Shown: piece after piece, positions 44,620 to 57,500 of the stretch
How the letters are laid out: every line of letters starts with the position of its first letter
How positions within the stretch are numbered: the first letter of the stretch is position 1
DNA from: Phytophthora hibernalis
Lineage: Eukaryota > Oomycota > Peronosporomycetes > Peronosporales > Peronosporaceae
DNA: 64,000 nt
NCBI GenBank assembly: GCA_012656075.1
Contig: JAAKBF010000367.1
Span: 1 to 64,000, forward strand
Direction: 5' to 3'
Notes under the pieces: generated by a model
Seen by the model: the letters and a program-made list of their open reading frames with translations, nothing else
Database searches by the model: none
What the model was told of the DNA's origin: nothing
Position numbers and translations under genes: made by a program

Positions 44620-45775
44620 GCTCGGTAAACAGTACGCTGAAAATTTGTACGAATTCATTCGCGCTGACGCTACTCGAAGAAAAACAAATATAGTTGAAGA
44701 AAGCAAGCTCGCCGGTTGCACAATCGCCTCCATCTCAACAGCTTATGAGCAACGCGCACTTGGAAATAAAATACTACTAGCAGTAGATTCACCACGAAGC
44801 AGCAAAGAAGAAGGAAAACAACGCAGAAGACACTGCTCGCCCACACCGCAGAATTAGGATTGCGGGAGCTACGTGAGAACGTGAGCTCCTTACCACTATG
44901 TTCTAGAACAAAATGGTCTAACGGGCGGGTGCCACATACAAAAGACTATATAAACCGGCACCAAGACTGCAGGTTTCTGAGACGTGTGCAGTACGCCAGC
45001 ACATCAGGTCTCACACTCCCCGTAACCTGCAGTCACTTCATTGCGATCTTCCGCTCACATCATAGCATCTTCATCTTCTGTATCATCCGTATAAGCTGAT
45101 AGACACGTGACGCCGAGCAGTGCACGATGTTGTCGGAACTTGTTCTTTCTAAGAGGCTTTGTCAGGGCGTCTGCTGGCATCACTTTTGACGACAAATATT
45201 TAACCGATACGAAGTGGCGAGAGACGTAGTCGATAACTTTGCAAATGTTCAGATCCAGACACTTCATCTTGTGATGCCCTTTCGTGCAGGTGATAACTTC
45301 AATTGCCGCTTTGTTCTCCGATAGGACTAGCGACGGCATCTCTAATGGAATTTCAAGCTCCAGGATTAAGTACTGTAGCCACCTCCCACAGTCTGCACAC
45401 GCACTTGTTGCAGTCAACTCTGCACTGCATGTGTCTGTGACTGTGTTTTGCTGCATCTTGCTTCGATAAGCATCAACACAACCATTGAGCTTCACTACAT
45501 AGGCAGATGCCGATCGGCAAGTTTCTCGGTCATTTCCAAGATCTGCATCAGCAAATCCGGTAACATTGATCTTCATCGATGCATCTTTTCGCAGTACTAA
45601 GCCATATGATGCCGTTCCTTTAAGATAAGTCATTACGCGCATCGCCATATCGAAGTGTTCTTCTTTGTAGCAATTCATGAATTTAGCCAGCACCATGACT
45701 GTGGGTACATCGCACCCAACGGAGAAACCCAACGGGAGACATAGCTGGATATCAAACAGCGTTTTGTGATTTATG
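44620..45775 (-). mobile_element. Copia element 3' end (minus strand)
   Basis: The end of a Copia pol is followed by GGGGAG (likely polypurine tract) and TGTGAGACCTGATG at ~45012, a plausible LTR start with TTATATAG near 44951. The LTR's far end near 44620 is a guess. The upstream side is cut at ~45775 by an LTR fragment of Gypsy B type. Confidence 0.6.
45055..45760 (-). pseudogene. Copia pol C-terminus (RNase H)
   Basis: 225 codons are open. Motifs are FADADLGNDRETCRSASAYV (D at the first catalytic position), SAELTATSACADCGRWLQYL (E), SENKAAIEV (D), HHKMKCLDLNICKVIDYV and VMPADALTKPL. These are the classical Copia RNase H landmarks. It ends with a short acidic tail at 45055. The rest of pol is absent. 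Confidence 0.85.
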
Positions 45776-46210
45776 GATAGATTGCAACGACTCTACACCA
45801 ATGTACGGAGCCGGGCGAAGAGTCGCAGGGAGATCTGTAACGACTCCATTTCATTAGATATGTGTATAGGACCGATAGAAGAACATGGGGAAGAGCCCGA
45901 AACGACTCTCCGACGACAGATATAACAATCAGAGCAGAATCTTCTAAGTCCATAAACAGCGTACACTTTTTCCGGTAAGTCCCTGTGTGGGCTGGATTAT
46001 GTCTGCCGTCGTTCCCGAGAGGCATAACTTGTAGGGGAGCCGTCTGGAAGCACCAAGAGATCAAGGTCGGCCCGGGGCGGGCACTTCTCGCTACCAAGCG
46101 AAGACAAATCTCGTCGATTCGACGGGCCGGTGGGTCTGCCCAACCCAGGACACCGTAATCTTCTAGCTGGGCGTAATCTGTGCCTGAAGACCTGTAAAGC
46201 GCTCGCGCTC
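45776..46210 (+). repeat. Gypsy B-type LTR fragment, inverted relative to Gypsy B
   Basis: Matches the reverse complement of 60540-60170: GGGAGATCTGTAACGACTCC, ATAGGACCGATAGAAGAACA, GGTAAGTCCCTGTGTGGGCT, AAATCTCGTCGATTCGACGG and the GGGCGTAATCTGTGCCTG end. Similarity fades at ~46210. It separates two Copia pieces. Confidence 0.7.
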
Positions 46211-46592
46211 CGACGTTCTGTTCCGATTGACACTACGCAGTCTCTGTCTGGATACAGCTACTGATGCAGCCTGAGGCACGCGGTATATTGGTTAATTGGT
46301 GAAGAGGCACGAGTACTGAAAGGTGATTGGCTGGGCTACCCCAAATACGGTATCGTGATTGGCTGACAACTTCAACTGATTATGATCTTCTGATGGGCAT
46401 CGTTGGGTCGCTTCCAAGTCGTTGGGTCGTATCTCAAATCGTTTGGCCGCGCATTAATAGGGAACGGTAAGGGCATTGCATTTGTAGGAGAGGCAGGTAG
46501 ACCAAGACACTTAACTCAATCGAACTCACTTTCGAATTTCCTTTCTACACTCCATCTCGGCTTCCAAGCTACATCTACATTCGCAATTGGTT

Positions 46593-46800
46593 ATGAGCTC
46601 AAGCTACGTTGACCCCGCCAAACTCGTGGAAGGCAACTACTTCAACTGGGAGTTCAACACGAGGATGAAGCTCTTGCGCAAGGGGCTACTGGCCCACATG
46701 ATCAAGCCAGAGTTCGACGCGCTGAGCGATCGCTCCACGGCACAATGGAAGATGGACGATCTGAAAACCCTTGGTGTGATCACTGGAGACGCGAGTCTCA
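46593..46800 (+). pseudogene. Copia gag, 5' part before the Gypsy B insertion
   Basis: ATG 46593 (MSSSYVDPAKLVEGNYFNWE) is a typical Copia gag (UBN2) start: L-x-GxNYxxW followed by MKLLRKGLLAHMI. The frame ends exactly where the Gypsy B LTR begins (TGTGG at 46801) after CTCA. The same frame resumes at 60925 past a second CTCA. Confidence 0.85.
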
Positions 46801-47368
46801 TGTGGTGTTGTGATTCACAGAAAACGTCGTTAGTTCGGGTTCCACGCAACAGAACAACAATTCGCCGAGTCAGGTCGGTTCCCTTTTGCGGTTCGCCCCA
46901 GCTGGGGTTCAGTTGAGTGTTGTCTTCCCTATGTTCTTCTATCGGTCCTATACACATCTAATGAAATGGAGTCGTTACAGATCTCCCTGCGACGCTTCGC
47001 TCAGTTCCGTCCCTTGGGGTCGACCTGTTTTCCTACCTCTCGGCGACTCTTCGCCCAGATCCTGATTTATCCTCCCAGTTGGTATATCTCCCTCGAAGCA
47101 TATTCTCGCCAAGTCGACTTTCGCCGAGTCCAACTTTCGCCGAGTCGATTATCGCCGAGTCCGTCCTTCGCTGAGTCCAGCTAAGTGCGATCCCCGTTAA
47201 AATCCGTTCCCTGTTGAGTGCGATGTATCCACTTGGCGATATATCCACTTGGCGGTGTACCCACTTGTTGGTGTACCCTCTTGATCCTCTTGAGTGCGAT
47301 GTACCCACTGGTCTAGCTTAGGCATCCCTATTGTAGGGTTACCCATAATATGGATTTCCTACATCACA
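46801..47368 (-). repeat. Gypsy B 3' LTR, internally deleted
   Basis: 568 bp, TGTGGTGTTG to ACATCACA. Against the 5' LTR it lacks 417 bp (equivalent of 60074-60490) and 31 bp between two CGG triplets (near 60008). Scattered point differences are also present. Confidence 0.9.
47223..47290. repeat. ~17-bp imperfect tandem repeats in the Gypsy B LTR
   Basis: Units of the form TRTAYCCACTTGGCGR follow each other about four times; the same array is at about 60779-60848 in the other LTR, one base shorter in one unit. Confidence 0.6.
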
Positions 47369-47762
47369 ACTACCCTGGGCGTGATACGAGCCAGGCTGGT
47401 GAGTGTCTCGACCATCACTCCGCTTTCCAACCTTCCTTCGGTTGGAAATCTCGTCGAATCTAGTGCAGCCATCCATCTTCAGGAAGCCTGTCGAGGACGC
47501 CACTGCTTCTCTCGCTGACCAGGTAAGCCTCCCGCGCGTAACATGCCCCTTGTTCTCGCCGATGGTCATCTAACCCGCCGCGCGTGTGCACTTAACAGCT
47601 TCCCGTTGTGCCCCTACAGCCACCGCCGTATCGTCAAGTCGGTTCTTCACGACGAGCCTTTTTCTCCTCAAGTGTCGTCGACTTCCTCGAGCAGCGCTAT
47701 TCGTTCTTCCTTGGACCTCCGCGCCCAAGTTTCTTCGCTCGGACCCACTGGTCGACTCATCG

Positions 47763-50700
47763 ATGGGCTCTCAGGATTTGGTTGACTTGACGAACTCGCT
47801 GGGCTCGCCGGAATCTTCCATCGCTGGGTCCAGCCCAACTCTTACGCCCGCTGCTGAGGTCGCGCATGGTCTTCTGCAGGGTGATACTTAGGCTCGGCCG
47901 AGATCGCCGGGTTCGTCTGTAGAACTCACTGGTAGCTCATCTACACTCGCTGAGTCAGAGGGTGACTCAGCGAATCTCGCGGCAGGCGGTTCCGCTTGCC
48001 TCGCTGGGATTCGTCGAGCTCTCGCTCAGCAAATCGCCGAGGTTCGGACCAACCTCGCCAAGTCTGAGCGAGTGGCTTCTGCTCGGTACAAGAGAATGGA
48101 GTCGGCGATCGCTGAGTCAGCCTCCTTACGTCACCAGCTGGGTACCGTCACAAAAGAGCTTGAAATTTATCGCTCGAGTTCTTTACGTTCGACTGAGATG
48201 ACAGAGTCGATCAACAAGACGATCGCCCAGTTCACGGCGGAATCCCGGACTATTATTGCTCAGCAATGCGACCGTACTCGTGCTGCCGAAGCGACCATTC
48301 AGAAGCTTCTGGTTGAGCTCGAGAATCGTGATCGGACTTGTGCAAGCTTGGGTCAGAAGATTTTTGATATTAAGGCGGAGTTCACCACTCTTCACGGATT
48401 GGCTTCCACTTATTATCGCCAGCTCCAGGAGACCACAGTCTTGCTTTACTCCGGTGGTGATCATGCCCTCCGAGAAGCTCGTCGAACGATCGAGTCGCTA
48501 CTGAGTACCATCTTACGGCAGAAGCGTGTCATCGCTCTCCGCGGCCGCTACCCCGTCTACGACCCGCACTTGGCTGTCGCTGCTCTGGGTGGCGTTGATG
48601 TCCCGGGATTGGATCCTAGGGACCTCCAAATCAACGCTCGCCTCTGTCGGCTACTCGCCAAGCGCTTCCCAAATCGTTGGAGCTTCGTTCTTCGCGTCGG
48701 CCCTGCGACGTTACTCTCTCTCTCCGGCCAGCGAACTCGTCGAGCGGAGTATCTTCGGGCTCAGCGATTCCAACTTCGGCGAGCTCGGCTAATGTTACCC
48801 CGGCGAGCGCAGCGTTGGTGGTTTCTCCGCCTTTCTCCACGGTCTCACCTGTGTCTTCGCCGAGTTCTTCACGCCACAAGCGGTCTAAGTCGGAGTCGCA
48901 CCACTGGAGACGCCGTTCGGTCTCTCAGCTAAGGAGCGCGCCACTGAAGACATTGACTCCGGCCGAACGCCTCCGTCGGTATTCTAACCCAAGCGAATCC
49001 GACGGCAGCCGGACCCCGGCGGAACCGGTTTCTCGCGGCGAGTTTGAGCGTCCCATACATGGCGAGGAGGGTTTCGACGCATCGACGACTTTGCTCCGGG
49101 TGGAAGTGGTCGCTGAGCATGCACCTTCGCTGCCTATTCCAGGACGGCGTCGCCTCTGTTCTCCGGCGGCTATTATCCCCAGCGACACTCGCTGAGTCCA
49201 CCTCACGACGAGGTTCCGGTCGAAGTTAATGAGACTGATGTTCACGTCGACGAGTCACCCGATATTGGGGCAGACTCATCGAGCTCCGTTGATCCTGACT
49301 TGGCGAGTTCGTCAGCCGTTTTGGTGAGTTATCTCTGGCCCCGAGCTCTTCACTTGGTCGTATAAGTTCTTGCCGAGTCCAGCATCTGAATCTGTGGCCT
49401 CCACTGACATGTCGATAGAGTCGGGTCCAGCAGTGGTCTCGTCGAGTTCGTCTACTTCCGTGGCGACTCCTTCGCTGAGTTCCGTAGTCTCCGTTCCGGC
49501 TTCGACTGCCTCCTCTTCTCGACTCCCTCAACGTCGCCCCTCCCGAGCAGCAGAAAAGAATTCTGCTTGCATTACTCAGGCTGTTCTCGCCGAGTTAGAC
49601 GTTCTTGACGAAGATGCTTTGGATGGTTCGCCCAGTCTAGCTTCGCCGAAGGTGGCGGGGTCCGTCCCGTCTGGTAATATCGAGCGTGGAATCTCGCCGA
49701 GCCAGACCAGCGATTCACTGTCTATTTCTCAGCCGTCACCGGTTGGTTCTCCTGTGAGCTCATCGAACGGGATGTGTCATAGGGATTTTCTGATGGACAT
49801 CGAAGCTGAGGATAGCTGTTCATCTTCAGCTAGCACCGTGGTCCTCACGGACCGGGCGCCTCCACGTGGCAAGCTACAGAGCTATGCCGTTCTCGTCGAA
49901 AATCTCCACATTATGTCAAGCGAGAGAGTGCACCGGCTCCTCGATCGAAGGGCTCGTCGAAGAAGCGAGCAGTTCCCAAGTCTTGTCGCCAGACTGCCAA
50001 GAAAGCCAAGAGCCCATCGATCGTTAATGATTCTGGTCCCACGTCGTCGAGAAAGGTTCCCCTTGTCTCTCAGGCGGCCAAGCCTAAGGCTTCAGTACCC
50101 AAGACGGCACGGGCAGATGCTCCTGGTACCAAGTCGCCTGCGAATGGCAAGGCACCGGCTGCTTCCAAGCGTTCGACAGGGTCCAACTCGCCGAGATCGT
50201 CCAAGAAGATTCCAAGCGATCCTTCGCCAAGTCAACCTCCGACGACCCCGGCATGGTGGAATTGCCTGCACCGTTGAAGCTTCCAATCGCGACGTGCTCG
50301 TGCAGCACAGGCGGTTGCGCGCGAGACTCGGGAGACTCCGTCGATGCGTCAGACTCGTAGCGTGGAGTTATTTTATTATGGGTCCGCTCGATACTGGGCG
50401 AAAATGTTGGCATGTCGTTCCCGGTCAAGATGCTGGATATCGGAGGCAAGGCTAGTGTGGCCCCGACGCCAGCTACTCTCGATGGGATTCGGAAGTGGAT
50501 GGATGTGTTTAATCCGTATCATCCATGCCAACAAGTCCTCGCTAAGTTTCCGTGAGACTCCCATTTTTGTCTCGACGAGCGAGATTGACGCAGCCCGCCA
50601 ACGTCTGCATTCCAAGAAGAAGTCGGCGAAATCGGCGACTCCTTTGATGATCGTTTGCGACGCTTGGGCTCGTTTCTTGGGTGATAGTCGCGCATTCGAC

Positions 50701-51333
50701 GAGTCGCAACTTCATGATTATCGTACCAAGATTTTCGTGGCTCTCTGGGAGAGGAATCATTGGATCGTCGATTCGATTGTCTTGTTGGGTTTACATCCAG
50801 ACCTGAATCCCGGTTCGCCCGTGTCGGAGTTCGCCGCAATCCACAAGTTGTGGTCGGTGTACACCCTCGAGCGTAAGCGTCGAGGCGACCTGTTGCGGAT
50901 CGTCACGAAGTCTTACGAGGAGGCACTCCGGGTTGCGGCTGGATCTCGCTCGGCTCGAGGTCAGTCGCCGAGTCTCGACTCCGAACTCTACTTTGAGCCC
51001 ACGGTTCCTACGTATTCGTTGATCAACCAGTCGATGCTCCCGTCTCGTTCGTATTGGTTCACTGAGCTCAAGGACCTGGATGTTCAAGAACCGTGGCGAG
51101 TGTGGTGGGTGACTCGTCCAGAGTTGCACCCATACAACACGTGTTTTCGTCCGCGCATTCCCGAGTTCCCGGTATTTGCTCCTGGAGACGTTTCCGTGGG
51201 CGACGTCGAGAGGACTTTGCAGGAGGACACTGATCCCAACGAGCCAGAACCTCCGGCTTGTGACGAGAGTGTTCAGCATCCGGCTAATCGTACCGGTCTA
51301 CGCATTTTCGAGCAAATTTTCGACGAGGCTTAA
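47763..51333 (+). CDS. Gypsy B aORF: coiled-coil accessory protein, antisense to gag-pol
   Basis: A candidate 5' intron lies at 47523-47619 (GTAAGC donor, CCCCTACAG acceptor). ATG 47763 starts a Ser-rich N-terminus. A coiled coil spans ~48030-48420 (RRALAQQIAEVRTNLAKSE, LRHQLGTVTKELEIY, EATIQKLLVELENRD). A globular patch follows (GRYPVYDPHLAVAALGG, GLDPRDLQINARLCRLLAK). After a long Ser/Pro/Arg-rich middle comes the C-terminal domain (VKMLDIGGKASVAPTPATLD, IRKWMDVFNPYHP, WARFLGDSRAFDESQL, WFTELKDLDVQEPWRVWW). It stops at 51333, 178 bp from the pol stop. TAG at ~47889 and several one-base shifts interrupt it. Family unknown; no enzymatic signature seen. Confidence 0.6.
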
Positions 51334-51511
51334 GCAGTTGTTTCGCTGAGACTCCCCGTTCGCCCAGTTGCAGTTTTCGATGAGTCTTGGTAGTTGTTTC
51401 TTTTTCTTCATGTAAACCGTACTCATCCATCTCGTAATATCAAAAATATAAGTTGACGCAGTAGATTTCGCTCACTCGACCTGCCTGCTTGTCTTCACAG
51501 GTCGGTGGTAT

Positions 51512-54500
51512 TTATCCCTCGTCTGCAACTTGCATCATTTGCAGACGGTTTTCACGTTTCTTTTGTCGAAGATAGTCGAAGAGAAGACCTCCATACGATA
51601 AATTCGACAGTGGTTCCCAGCTGGGTTCGTTATAGCCTACCCATTTTACCATAAACCGGCGCTGGGCTCGGTCCGTACTCGTAGAGAGTGGCCTTTCGTC
51701 CTTAAGGATGGCTTCAACTTCATATCGACCAGTCCGCTCGTCAGGTTCCCAGCTGTCTTCTGGCAGCAGTTCCTCGTCGAAATCCAATCGATCGGTTTCG
51801 CTGAGTCCTTTGACTAGCGAAGTCGTAGGCCTTTCGCCGAGTTCAGTCACTTTCTTCAGTCTGGACACGTGGACTACTAGATAGAACCGGTAGCCACTCT
51901 TGTCTGGCAACTCCAGCTCGTAGGCGAACTCCTCGATCTTCTGCTTGATCCGAAACGGACCATGCCACCGATGGGCTAATTTCTTCTTCAGGCCTGATTT
52001 GACACGCTCCATGAACAGCCAGACTTGGTCTCCAATCTTGAACAGAGACTGTTTTGACTCGGCCAGTCTGTCGCTATTATTTGCTTCAGCTGTCTCCTCG
52101 CTCATCGAGTCATTCGGTATGACTTTCTGCTCGCTCCGACTTAGCGAGTCGTTGTGTTCTTTTGCTCGCCGTGCCTTTTCTTTCAGCTGGTACTCATAGG
52201 CTAGCTTGAGCGCTACTTCTCGTTGTCGGTTAGCTTCTCGGCGCCATTTCGTCGCTTTCGCTGAGGTGGTTTGTTTCGCGGGGTCTTTCGAGACTCGGCT
52301 AATGTAGGATGTCACCAATTTAAGTGTTGACTGAGCGTCCCAGCCGTGGACCAAGTAAAATGGCGTTTCTCGCCGAGTCGAATCCCTCGAATTGTTGATG
52401 GCGTAGACCAGTTTCTCAGCGATGATGTCCCAGTCAGCTTGAAGCGGGTCTTCAACGTAGCCACGCACCGTTTGTATCATGGTCTTCACACTGCGTTCCT
52501 GCTGTCTGTTCGCTTGTGGTCGGTAGCTCAGTGTTGCTCGAGACCTCGACTGCATCATCTCCGAGAAAGTTTGAAAGACTTCGATCATAAATCTTGGGTC
52601 TCGGTCGTGTCGGATGAGCGATGGTACGCCAATTTGACAGAATAAGCACTCTTCAAACGCTTTAGCCACTTCGAGTGTTCCAGTATCGCTCATCGCCTTA
52701 GCATTGACGAACTAGGTGAAGTGATCTTGGAATAGCAGGAGAGCCGTGTTTCCTCGCTGAGGCTTCGGCAAGGGTATAACGAAGTCCATTGACACAATCT
52801 GGAAAGGTCGATCGGAAACGACATTACCCGGCGAATATCCGCGGAGCTGAGGCTTGCTCTTGCTGGTGTTGCAATCTTCACAGGCTTGCACATGCTTGAC
52901 CACGGCGGCGTACAGACCAATCCAATAGTAATCGGCCTTCACCCGGTGGTAAGTCCTAACGATGCCTTGATGTCCTCCTTCAATGGAGTTATGGCAATTC
53001 GCCAAGATTTCGTCGATAAGTGTGGTTGGCACTACCATTCTTAGCTTCGTGTCGTGCTCGTCGGGTCTACCTCGCTCTCTGCGACGGGTCATGTAATACA
53101 GTAGGCCGTCCTCACTGAGTACAAAATTATCAGCAATTTTGTCGGCGTCGCCGGCTCTTCGCCGAGTGAGCTCATCGAATTCACCTCGCAAATATTTCTT
53201 CAGGTCAGACCATCGACATTCTTCGTCTTGCGCCGTTGATATCCGGCCTCGTCGCTCAGCTTGGACCACTAGAGGGTTGACGTCTTCAGCACTTGGCACT
53301 TCCTGACGTTCTGAGCCAGGGCTGCCCTGCTCTACTACCCGTTGAGCTTCTGGAGGTTGGTACTCCATTTCGAACTTGTCGACTGGACTATCATTGTCGG
53401 GTAGACTCGGTGAATCGGACTCTACTAGCACGTCGGGTGCCGGTTCGCTCGCTGGGTCTTTTCTTCGTCTTCGGCGAATCGAACTCGGCGAACTGGTTGA
53501 GTTTGACTTCGAGTAATCGCTGAGACTTTAGGAGGGACTTCTTCTGCTTCCTTCGTCGGGCTTTCCTCGACGTACAGCTTTTCTTGTATCCGGTTCAACG
53601 TCTTTAGCTCATCTTTGCGGTCACCGCTAAGAACGACACGCCCAGCTTTCGCTTCTAGTGGCTAACGTATCCGCTGTTGAGTTGTAGCACCGGACTACAT
53701 GGAGGTAGCGTATGGAGTTGAGGTGATCGATGAGCTCCTTGTGGCGCGCCAACTGAATTTGCAACGTCTCCTTCCTGCATGCGATCACCCCATGGATTGC
53801 TGGATTGCGAGCCTGGAATCACCGACTATAACAAGATCGGTGATGCCCCGGTCAAGGGCCGCGATGACGCCGTTATTCATTCCGGAGTACTCGGCGATAT
53901 TGACCGTGGTTTCCAAGAGGTGACCACTCGCAGCGATCACAATGTCCCACATCGGCAACCGCGACCAGATACACGAGTAACTACCATAGCCGCCATACTT
54001 CTCCGTATTCGCCGACCCGTCGAATGACAGGATGTATCTCTCAAAGTCGTGTGGTACGTGCGCATATAGCAATTCTGGGTCCAGGCGGACACTCGCCGAG
54101 TTCTTAGATGATGGTGCAATGTGTGCTAACGAATCATCGAGCCCAATGTGTGGAGTGATAGAGGCTTGCAATAGCTGTGCGAATTCGATATCCCGCTTTC
54201 GCACCTGTTTAATTTTCAAGTGGTAAGGCCAGAGCAAGACGGTGAAGCTCACTGGTCGCCCGTACAATGTCTTCGACGAGAACACCCACTCTAACGTGGA
54301 GAACCGGGTGTAGACATGGATTGTCTTGCTCGCTACCAATGTATATCATTTCTTCAGCAATTCAAGCAACGCAAGCACTTCGCGCTCGGCTGGGTGGTAG
54401 TTGGCCTCGCTTTCTTTTAGTACTCTGCCACAGAAACGGACTGGGTGCAGTTTCCCATCATGCATCTGCATCAGGGTGCTTCTCAACGCCCAGTCATTGG

Positions 54501-57500
54501 CAAAGACCATGGCATGGACGTTTTTCGCTGAGTCCAAGTTCCTTAGAATAGGCGCTTCGTCAGCTTCCGCGTTAGCTCAGCGAATGAAGCTCTGGCGGTC
54601 GATAAGTCGCTTCCACTACCGAAGTCATCTTCTTTCAGCTGATAAAGCACAGCTCCATACAACACCAGGTTTTGGATGAACCGGCTGTAGTAATTGAGTG
54701 CGCCAAGAAATGCCTGCATCCCTTTTTCGATGACGGGAAGAAAGCTCAACGATTGCAGCCAGCTTCTTGGGATCCGCGGCGATTTCATCGGCCGTCACTT
54801 TGTGGGACAGGAAGACAACCATCGGCTGGACAAAAATACTCTTGGTGAAGCTCGCACTGCTTCTGCACTCGGCGAATCGGGTCAACAACCGGTCGAGCGT
54901 GTTGAGGCACTCGTCGAAGGTTGCCCCTCCAAAGCAAATATCGTCGACGAACGAACGTCGACCTAGACCGGAATTAGCTGTGATTCGTCCGGTTCACCCG
55001 TACTGAACGTGTCATTTTCAGGGCTATTGATGAGCTCTTGCAGCGGGTCAGACTCGTCGAGAGATCGGTAGTCGGCTTCAAATTTGGTGCTTAAACTCAT
55101 CGAATCGGCCCCTTGCGTTAGCCGGGATGGTCTTTTCTTGCGTTGAGCTGTTGTTGCAGCCTCGGCGAGCCGCATCTTCTCGGCGAATGTCGCCCAGCCA
55201 CCACTAGGTTGCACGTAGCCCCAGATAGCATTGTCGATGAGTCGATGGTAAATCATGGGCTCGTTTTTAAGCCCAAACGGCATGCGCAACCACTCAAAGT
55301 GGCCGAGGGCACGCACAAAAGCTGAAATTTTGCGAGCTCGTCGAGTCATCATTACGGCCCAGAATCCACTAGCAGCGTCGACGGAACAGAACCACAAGTA
55401 ACGCTCGAGTTCTGTTAGTAGGTCGTAGATCAGCGGCATTGCATATTCCATGCTGATTGAATTCACCAGCTTATAGTCGATGCAAAGCCTAATGTCGACA
55501 CCATTCATCTTCATGACTATCACGATTGGCGAGGCCCAAGGGCTCTTCGAAAATGACACGAGCCCTGCCTGAAGCAGCGCTTTCAAAAGCTCATAGAGTT
55601 TGCTCAAGTTCTTCAGCGGCACTCGCCAAGCTCTTTGCTTGATGGGTTCGTGCCCTTGGACGTCGATATCGCAGACCACACCGTATGCCGGTGGTGGGAG
55701 CGCATTTCCACTCGAGATCATGATATTTTCATGCCGTTTCAAGGTTTCGACGAGCTTCTGTTGCTGTCGGACATCGTGCGCTGGAGATATAACGTTGTGG
55801 CCTTCGTAGTCTAGCTTCGTTGATAACGATTCCGTCAGGTCAGGCAAGAAGGCGAGCTCATGAGCATAATCTGTTAGACTTTTATCGCTCGACAGGTGTT
55901 CAAACTCGGCGAGTTCTGACCCGTCTTCGAGGACGACGTCAGCCGTCGAGAGGTGCATCTTGAGTTCTTCAGCAGCTGCGAAGAACCGCAGCCGAATGTC
56001 TTCTGCTGGGTCCTTGTGCAATGGAGTGTCTGACACTTCCAACTCATCACTTTCGATGAGTACAGGCTCCTTTAGTGTAGGAGTGTGTCAAACTGGGTCA
56101 CGTTCGCCAGGGTCCCACTGGTCACCCCTGTCCATTTGGGTATTGCATCGGCTCCGATGTTCCTCGCTATGGACAGCGGTTATCGCCGAGTCTTTCTGAT
56201 CCAATATCGGCTGCTGCCAGTCACTTCCTTCCCTTTCCGTTGTGTCGTTTAGAGAATCGACAGTTTGCGTCGTCGAGATGGTCGACTCGTCAAGTTTCGA
56301 CGAGTCCCCCTCAATGGCCTCAGTCGGAGGTATTTCCCCGCTCGCTGAGTTAGATACACCTGTCGAAGCTTCGTCAAGCTCGTCGACTTTTAGCGATTCA
56401 CGAGTGTCGGATTCCTCTGTTTGGACGGGTCTCGGTTTTATAGCCGCCGGCGTCGTGTACTGTGGCCTTTCGACAGCGGGAGGCTGTCGGCTAAGCCGTT
56501 CCATATATAGCCGTTGCTCTTTCCTTAGGAGTCGGTTGTCGAGAGTGCCCTCGTAGGCAAGCACTTGCCAGTTGCGATATTTCGCTGAGTCCACCCGCAT
56601 ATAACCATCATCCCGAGGCAGTACTCCGTGGGGCATCCACAGAACCACCGGAAAAATGCGCTGGACACCACGTCAGGCTCGCGGTGATGTTTGTCAGCAA
56701 CACCCGCACGGCACGTCCTGCAGCGTTGTGCTCGACCGTTGGGATCACCCCTTGCAGTTGGCGAACCCACAGCTCATGCGTCGATTCGCTGGGGTGTCTC
56801 CGTCTCAACTTGAACTGGGCGTTTTCTCTCCCCATAATGTCCAATGTCCCCCGTGGGCCTCCGATCACTTCACTGCCGTACTCTGTGTCGTCTACATCTC
56901 TCGACGACTTGATTAGTGGCACCACGACCTCATCGGGTAGTCTTGCAATTGAATTGTACAAGTCCAGCCTAATACCGGCTGGTATCATGATGTCGGTACC
57001 CAAGATCAGGTCGACTCCGCATGATGAGGCATGATCCACACCTCGAATTCGTAAACCACAGCGTTACCTTCACGAATGCACGAGAGATGGTCGCCACCTT
57101 TGACTTGGCGATTCCTTGGACATCGATCTTCATGTCGTTGTTGGTGAGTCTCTTCAGTCGCAACTTCCTAGCGAACGCTTCGGTCACAGCCGACACGTTC
57201 GCTCCAGTATCCAACAGGATATTTGTCCGCTCATCATTCACAGCTCCCAACACTAGAGCTCTCATTCTCACTCGGCGATCGAATTTCCTCGATGACCACC
57301 ATCCCAGCCGCTCACCAGGGAGCAACTTCCATCTCTTGGCTTGACTAATCGAGATCATCGATCGCTGCGTTTCATCCATACTTCCAATCGCTCGGTCGTC
57401 GTCTTCATTGACTCGCCGAGTCCACCACTCTTATCCATCTCCATTCGTCCACTTTCTTCATCACTCTCACTCCATTCGTCGGGCCGTTCCGCTTCCCCAA

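Noticed and set aside
47294..47518. Short ORF running out of the Gypsy B LTR
   Set aside because: Overlaps the LTR end and the candidate intron; no conserved motif.
49322..49364. Possible 43-nt intron (GTGAGT to TATAAG) in the Gypsy B aORF
   Set aside because: Phase fits, but it is shorter than normal oomycete introns and has no good pyrimidine tract.
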